A DNA stretch of 16,769 nt from Promethearchaeota archaeon (lineage in GTDB: Archaea; Asgardarchaeota; Lokiarchaeia; Sigynarchaeales; SOKP01). The translations under genes were made by a program, and so were the position numbers. Below the pieces are notes generated by a model. That model searched no databases, was not told the origin of the DNA, and worked only from the letters and a program-made list of their open reading frames with translations. Position 1 is the first letter of the stretch, and each line of letters opens with the position of its first letter. Positions 12,545-16,769 of the stretch are shown here, in pieces. The stretch is taken from the NCBI GenBank assembly GCA_004524425.1, contig SDNN01000047.1, forward strand, positions 1 to 16,769, written 5' to 3'.

Positions 12545-12576
12545 AAATGGACAGAGAAAAATGCCATGGATTAATT
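12545..12576 (+). pseudogene. E2 3'-end remnant (repeat copy 2)
   Basis: 29 of 32 bases match the end of the E2 gene at 11659-11690. The remnant still reads KWTEKNAMD-stop against KWTEKYAMD-stop in the gene. Upstream, an in-frame stop occurs at 12527-12529 and the similarity to E2 fades within a few codons. Downstream of the stop there is no shared sequence. It is too short to be functional and marks a past duplication or site-specific integration. Confidence 0.8.
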
Positions 12577-12686
12577 AGATCTTTTCCAAAATTTTCTTTT
12601 CTTAGGTAAAAGTTTAATTTTTAGATATTATTTCCATTAATAATAGATTTTTCCTCTTTTTAGAAACATGAAATAGTGTGGAACCC

Positions 12687-13292
12687 ATGATATCCTTTAA
12701 AAACAAGAAATTTTTAGTATTTGATTTGGATGGTACAATTGTCGATTTAGCTGTTGATTGGAAAAAGTTAAAGAAGGAGTTAAGTCAAAGATATTCACGA
12801 TTATATGGAGAGAATTGTGATTTTCACAGCATATCTGGATGTCTTGATTATGTCGTGGAAAAAAAAGACAAAGAGGAATTAAATAATTTCTTCAACCTAA
12901 TAGAATCACATGAAACCAAAAATTTAGATGAAAATATTCAAATTAACGAGACAGTCTTTTTCATAAAAAACTTAGAGTTATTCAACGTTAATGAAGATGT
13001 TAAGTTATCCGTGTTATCCCTAAATACAAGAAAGACCATTACGGAATCATTAAAATTAATAAATATCCTTGATAAGTTTGATTTTATCGTTGGAAGAGAG
13101 GATGTAAGAAAATGGAAACCAAATCCAGAAGGACTCTTGAAGGTTCAGGAGCATTATGGCTGTAAGAAAGAAGAAATGATCTATTTTGGAGATATGAAAA
13201 AAGATTTACAAGCAGGACAAGATGCTGGAATTGAAACACATTTAATTGATGAGTTAATCGAGCTTGTCAATCAAAAAAGGCAAGATAAATGA
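12687..13292 (+). CDS. HAD-superfamily hydrolase (phosphatase-like)
   Basis: A 201-aa Rossmannoid HAD protein with a small helical cap. Motif I is FDLDGT (nucleophile D13, acid/base D15). Motif II is at LSLNT (S111). Motif III is K144 in RKWKPNPEG. Motif IV is FGDMKKD, with D169 and D173 binding magnesium. It resembles phosphoglycolate phosphatase and beta-phosphoglucomutase-type members, but the substrate is unknown. ATG at 12687 is chosen; an in-frame GTG at 12678 would add three residues. No Shine-Dalgarno sequence is visible. The gene is convergent with the E1 gene, with 15 nt between stop codons. Its place between E2 and E1 does not by itself imply a role in conjugation. Confidence 0.88.
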   Translation: MISFKNKKFLVFDLDGTIVDLAVDWKKLKKELSQRYSRLYGENCDFHSISGCLDYVVEKKDKEELNNFFNLIESHETKNLDENIQINETVFFIKNLELFNVNEDVKLSVLSLNTRKTITESLKLINILDKFDFIVGREDVRKWKPNPEGLLKVQEHYGCKKEEMIYFGDMKKDLQAGQDAGIETHLIDELIELVNQKRQDK

Positions 13293-13307
13293 AATCGAGA
13301 GTAAACT

Positions 13308-14903
13308 CTACATGTAGGTAACTATCACATTAAATTTTTTTATCTCAGATTCTTTTCTGGCCGCTCCTACTGGTGTCATGGTGATTATATCATTATTATT
13401 AATTTTTAATTCAGATCGTAATTTAACTTTGGGATTCTTGAAAATAGGATTCGTAGCATTGGGATCCCAGTATATCTCTTTATTCATTGGATTTGTAATC
13501 ATCCATGAATCAGGATTAAGTGGAAATTCACTAATTTCCATGGCCTTAAATACATACTCAATGTCAGCATCAAAGGGAACCACGATTTGCACGTTCTCCT
13601 CATCCTTGGCTTTTTCTCCGCAGGCTAAACAATCATCTCTCTTCACAATTTCTAAATGATCAAATTGCCCAAACACTCCGTTATAATTAACATAAGGCGG
13701 ATCCATGGGAGGACCAATATTTCGACCTTTCACTCTGAATAATAATTTCAAAGCTTCTTGAGATTGTATGCTTGCAATGACCGAACTGACTGTTTGGATT
13801 GCTGCTATTTTGTTTCCCAATATATTTTCCATTTCTTCAAATTTATAATCAGGACCAAACGTCTCCTCGATATTTTGTTTCCATTCTTCGATCTCTTCAG
13901 AGGTTAACTGGTCTTTTTTTTCTGGAGGCACATTTTCGTTAAATATTCTTCTTCTTAATTTTTCCAACTCTTCCTGGGCTAAGTCTTTCAATTTTAATAC
14001 ATCATCATCATCATCCAGATCAGGTTTATGATCATATTTCTTTTCAAAATCAACCTCTGCTTTAATAACACAATGATTTCTATTTCTTGGAATGCCCTTT
14101 AAAGTGCACGCTGCTACGAGCTTATCATCAGCAGGAGGGACGGGTACAAGGCATCTATAGCAAGGGGTCTGATTCAATAATTTAGGAGCATGCTTCTGAT
14201 CAAAATCTTTTTCTATTTCACGTCTAATTCTTGCTTTAACTGGCTTAATCATCAATTCCTCTATTTCTTCAATCAGGCTCTCTAATTTTTCAATTCTCTT
14301 GACTGCTTTAAAATACTTAGGATACTTATCTTCTTCCAGCTCCATTAATTTTAATTCCATTAATTTATCTATTTCTGAATCTTTATACTTGTATTCTAAA
14401 CCAGCATCTTTTGGAATAACTATTTGGACGTGTCCTTCAAATCCTACAGTGCCTCCTTCAATCATGGGTTTTTTCAACCTAAGACAGATTTTATTTAAAT
14501 CTAATCTCGCATTAAAATTGTCTAAAGCAGCAACAACTACATCAGCTTCTTCATAAACAGACATTGGTAATTTCTGAAGCTTTTCAAAGTAGTAGTCCAC
14601 TTCTAAATATGGGTTCATTTCCTTTAGACGTTCAGCAGCAACCTCTGCCTTTGGTCTACCCTCATCCCCCGGGCGGAATAACATTTGCCTGGATAAATTG
14701 GAAGTCTCGATGGTATCTAGGTCAACTAATATGAGCTTTCCGATTCCCATTAAAGCAAAATCCTTGGCAATTTCGCATCCTAAAGCACCAATACCCACAA
14801 TCAATATGCATCCTTTATGAATTGTTTCTTGGTCCCACCCATCGATCAGTTGTTGCCTAGCAAACATCCGTGCTTTTGTAATCTCGTTATCATTAACAGT
14901 CAT
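13308..14903 (-). CDS. E1 ubiquitin-activating enzyme-like protein (UBA2/UBA3-type)
   Basis: A 531-aa single-chain E1. The adenylation domain starts with IVGIGALGCEIAKDF (35-49: GxGxxG for ATP), D61 in LVDLDTIE, SNLSRQ (68-73) and ALDNFNAR (126-133). Two zinc pairs, CYRC (248-251) and CLAC (425-428), match UBA2/UBA3. C266 in AACTLKGIPR, 15 residues after the first CxxC pair, is the likely thioester cysteine, followed by the family-typical HCVIKAE (277-283). A charged helical Cys domain with an acidic DDDDD stretch spans about 285-350. The C-terminal 90 residues look like a beta-grasp ubiquitin-fold domain that would recruit E2. It would adenylate a ubiquitin-like tail and pass it to the E2 encoded 1.6 kb away. 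No Shine-Dalgarno sequence is visible, so a leaderless transcript is likely. Confidence 0.94.
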   Translation of the reverse strand: MTVNDNEITKARMFARQQLIDGWDQETIHKGCILIVGIGALGCEIAKDFALMGIGKLILVDLDTIETSNLSRQMLFRPGDEGRPKAEVAAERLKEMNPYLEVDYYFEKLQKLPMSVYEEADVVVAALDNFNARLDLNKICLRLKKPMIEGGTVGFEGHVQIVIPKDAGLEYKYKDSEIDKLMELKLMELEEDKYPKYFKAVKRIEKLESLIEEIEELMIKPVKARIRREIEKDFDQKHAPKLLNQTPCYRCLVPVPPADDKLVAACTLKGIPRNRNHCVIKAEVDFEKKYDHKPDLDDDDDVLKLKDLAQEELEKLRRRIFNENVPPEKKDQLTSEEIEEWKQNIEETFGPDYKFEEMENILGNKIAAIQTVSSVIASIQSQEALKLLFRVKGRNIGPPMDPPYVNYNGVFGQFDHLEIVKRDDCLACGEKAKDEENVQIVVPFDADIEYVFKAMEISEFPLNPDSWMITNPMNKEIYWDPNATNPIFKNPKVKLRSELKINNNDIITMTPVGAARKESEIKKFNVIVTYM

Positions 14904-15048
14904 TTTTCAATTTACAAGCTTTATTATTTTGATAATAATATCTAAATCAGAATATAAAATTTTTAGTCTACTTTTGAATAAAAAGCTGGTATAAATTTTT
15001 TAACAAGCAATAGAATGATAAATGAAATTATAATTTAGAATCATGAAA

Positions 15049-16743
15049 TCATTTCTTTTTCATGTCCCTTAACATTCTTTTAATCTCGTCGACTTTCTCC
15101 TTTTCCTTTTGTTTTTCTAAATCTTCTTTCTTTTTCTGCTCTTCTTCTTTTGCCTTTTTTAACTCAGATAATAATTCTTGTTTGATGCCTAACATCTTTC
15201 CCATGCTAGAACTAAATTGTTTTGCCTCATCTTTTATTTGTTCTTCTCTTCTTATTTCTGCTAATCTTAGTGAATCTTCCCTAGATCTAATCATATTATT
15301 AACTTCTTCGGCAAGGTCTCCGACCTCTTCTACTGTGACTTTCATCTGCGCCGCTTCTTTCTTTCTCTCATGTATTTCTCTCTTGAGCTTTTCTTGTACC
15401 TCTTCCTGCATTTTTTTTACTTCTAGTTCTTCGCGTTGGGCTTTTTCTTCGAAAATTTTAGTGTTTTTAATTTCAGTTTCAATGTAATGAATTTGATCAC
15501 TCCAGCCTATCTCTCTAAAATGGTTGATTGCCTTATCAAATAAATAATATGCTTTATCAAATTCTTTAAAATCCGCATAACGTTTAGCTTCATCAATAAG
15601 CTTAAAACCTTTACTTTTTAGTTCTTCTTCAAGTTTCTTCTGATCTTCAAATTCTTTTAGCTTTAACCGTTGATCCTCCATTTGTCTTTCATAATCAAGG
15701 CGTTTCCTTCTCATCTCATCTTGAAATTCCTCGTATTCTTGTTGCCGTTTTAATTGCGTTTGAGCTTCAATTCTTTGGCTTTCTAAATATTTTGCTTTTT
15801 CCGCTTGTAAATCTCTGATCAAGTTGTTTAAATTTTCTATTTCAGGTTCCCATCCAATTTTTTCAGCCAATAAATTTCTTGCTTGAAAATATAGGCCTAT
15901 TGCCTTTTCATAATTAGGCAGGCGGGTCTTCAAATACTTTCCCGCCTCTTCAAGTAAGTTATATGCAGCTTCACGATAACTCATTTGTTCTTCGATGACT
16001 TTTTCTCGTTCTTGAAGAGCTAATTGATGTGCCATTTTTTGTTCTTTTTCTTGCCTTTTTCTTTCTTCCAATAAAGAGACAAGCTCTCTTTCTCCTTCAA
16101 GACGTTCTAATTCTCTTTGTAATTCTAATTCTTTGGCCTTTTCTATTTCCTCTTTAATCTTCATTGCTCTCGAAATTGCTTGTCTAATCGAATCGGTAGG
16201 ATAATGAATTTCATTTAACATCAATTCGGCTCTCCTATAATTTTCAATTGCTTTATCATAATCCTTGTTATCAATGCATTTCTGAGCAGTATCTAAAATG
16301 GAAAACGCCTCCTCTCTTCTTTTTTTAATTCGGCCTTTCAATTCTTCTTCTTTTTCTATCCTTAATTTCTTAACTTTTAATCTTTCCTTTTCAGTTTCGA
16401 TATTTTCTGATATCTTAGTTTGAAACTCTCTTTCTTCTCTCTCCCTTTGTATTTGAATTTCAATTTCTCTTTGTTTTAGTAATTCTTGTTCTCTTTTTTT
16501 CTCTTGTACTTTATGAATCGAGCTTCTGATGATATCTGTAGGATAATGAATTTCATTCAAGATTAATTCAGCAGAATGATAAAATTCAAGTGCTTCATCA
16601 TATTTAGCTTGATTGAGGAATACTTCAGCTTCTTCTAATAATTTGAAGGCATCTGATTTTCTCTTCTCCATGTAATCTTTTAATTCTTCTCTTTTTCTAA
16701 GTTCAATTTGTTTCATTTTCATTTTTTGTTTTTCAATATTCAT
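15049..16743 (-). CDS. Long coiled-coil protein with four TPR-like helical repeats (start uncertain)
   Basis: A highly charged protein of at least 564 aa, with no signal peptide or membrane segment. Four TPR-like helix pairs lie at about 31-76, 146-191, 259-310 and 379-425, roughly 115 residues apart. They are joined by long Glu/Lys/Arg/Gln-rich coiled-coil linkers, and the tail from 430 is coiled coil ending in MLRDMKKK. Repeats 1 and 2 both end in LNEIHYPTD-(I/S)-IR; repeats 3 and 4 carry IGW at that place. Such proteins are likely scaffolds or filament-associated; no enzyme motif is present. The frame stays open past Met1 to the window edge (FKEHITER precedes it), so the true start may lie outside. 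AAGGAG at 16759-16764, read in reverse, is 15 nt from Met1. Confidence 0.8.
   Translation of the reverse strand: MNIEKQKMKMKQIELRKREELKDYMEKRKSDAFKLLEEAEVFLNQAKYDEALEFYHSAELILNEIHYPTDIIRSSIHKVQEKKREQELLKQREIEIQIQREREEREFQTKISENIETEKERLKVKKLRIEKEEELKGRIKKRREEAFSILDTAQKCIDNKDYDKAIENYRRAELMLNEIHYPTDSIRQAISRAMKIKEEIEKAKELELQRELERLEGERELVSLLEERKRQEKEQKMAHQLALQEREKVIEEQMSYREAAYNLLEEAGKYLKTRLPNYEKAIGLYFQARNLLAEKIGWEPEIENLNNLIRDLQAEKAKYLESQRIEAQTQLKRQQEYEEFQDEMRRKRLDYERQMEDQRLKLKEFEDQKKLEEELKSKGFKLIDEAKRYADFKEFDKAYYLFDKAINHFREIGWSDQIHYIETEIKNTKIFEEKAQREELEVKKMQEEVQEKLKREIHERKKEAAQMKVTVEEVGDLAEEVNNMIRSREDSLRLAEIRREEQIKDEAKQFSSSMGKMLGIKQELLSELKKAKEEEQKKKEDLEKQKEKEKVDEIKRMLRDMKKK
16197..16215 (-). repeat. 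19-bp direct repeat inside the coiled-coil gene, copy 1
   Basis: TAGGATAATGAATTTCATT (plus-strand reading) is identical to 16539-16557. It encodes the NEIHYPT motif that closes the second TPR-like repeat, and its exact match points to a recent internal duplication or gene conversion. Confidence 0.8.
16539..16557 (-). repeat. 19-bp direct repeat inside the coiled-coil gene, copy 2
   Basis: Identical to 16197-16215. It encodes the same motif at the end of the first TPR-like repeat, 342 nt (114 codons) away, matching the repeat period of the protein. Confidence 0.8.
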
Positions 16744-16769
16744 TCTTTCCGTAATGTGCTCCTTAAATA

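Noticed and set aside
11691..12576. Complete insertion sequence or integrated virus at the E2 3' end
   Set aside because: There is no transposase or integrase, and no terminal inverted repeats were found at the ends of the interval; only the direct repeat and the toxin-antitoxin genes are present.
1..16769. CRISPR array
   Set aside because: No set of regularly spaced near-identical repeats was found in any intergenic region; the only direct repeats are single pairs.

Overview
The window looks like a chromosome segment of an Asgard archaeon, probably Lokiarchaeia-like. The DNA is AT-rich, with archaeal TATA-type promoters and a tRNA-Tyr gene interrupted by archaeal-style introns. Side by side it carries genes best known from eukaryotes: a UBA2/UBA3-like E1, a canonical HPN-motif E2 and a PDCD5-like protein. 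The class-level placement is inference; no rRNA or marker gene here settles it.

Layout. Positions 1-2642 hold a small redox/sugar module: an Old Yellow Enzyme-like oxidoreductase (minus, cut by the window edge), divergent from a ThuA-like protein and a Gfo/Idh/MocA dehydrogenase in tandem. Positions 2839-4496 hold an unrecognised protein and an M24 (Xaa-Pro) peptidase, both minus. Positions 4497-6132 are mostly non-coding, with one orphan 95-aa gene and three long inverted-repeat structures that look like structured RNAs or small non-autonomous elements. Positions 6133-8164 hold a class I-type histone deacetylase/AcuC homologue, a candidate 21-codon small ORF and an orphan 184-aa protein. Positions 8186-10694 (minus) hold an N-acetylornithine carbamoyltransferase-like enzyme, a PDCD5-like protein and a second Gfo/Idh/MocA protein. 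Positions 10791-10933 hold tRNA-Tyr(GTA) with encoded CCA and apparently two introns. Positions 11179-14903 are a ubiquitin-type conjugation locus: E2 (plus) and E1 (minus), separated by a DUF433/DUF5615 toxin-antitoxin pair and a HAD hydrolase. Positions 15049-16743 hold a large coiled-coil protein with four TPR-like helical repeats, whose frame stays open to the window edge.

How the genes relate. E1 (adenylation, thioester Cys266, two CxxC zinc pairs, C-terminal beta-grasp domain) and E2 (HPN motif, Cys89) would form the first two steps of a ubiquitin-like cascade. The modifier, RING E3 and JAMM protease are not in this window. ThuA and the first Gfo/Idh are tightly linked and may act together on a sugar or glycoside. 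The second Gfo/Idh and the PDCD5-like gene look co-transcribed.

Most notable: (1) an inferred 18-nt second intron in tRNA-Tyr at 43/44 with a well-formed bulge-helix-bulge core, plus a 48-nt anticodon-loop intron; (2) a 32-nt copy of the E2 3' end on the far side of the toxin-antitoxin module, like an attachment-site or duplication scar; (3) three inverted-repeat RNA candidates clustered in 4.6-6.1 kb, each with a TATA-like sequence nearby.
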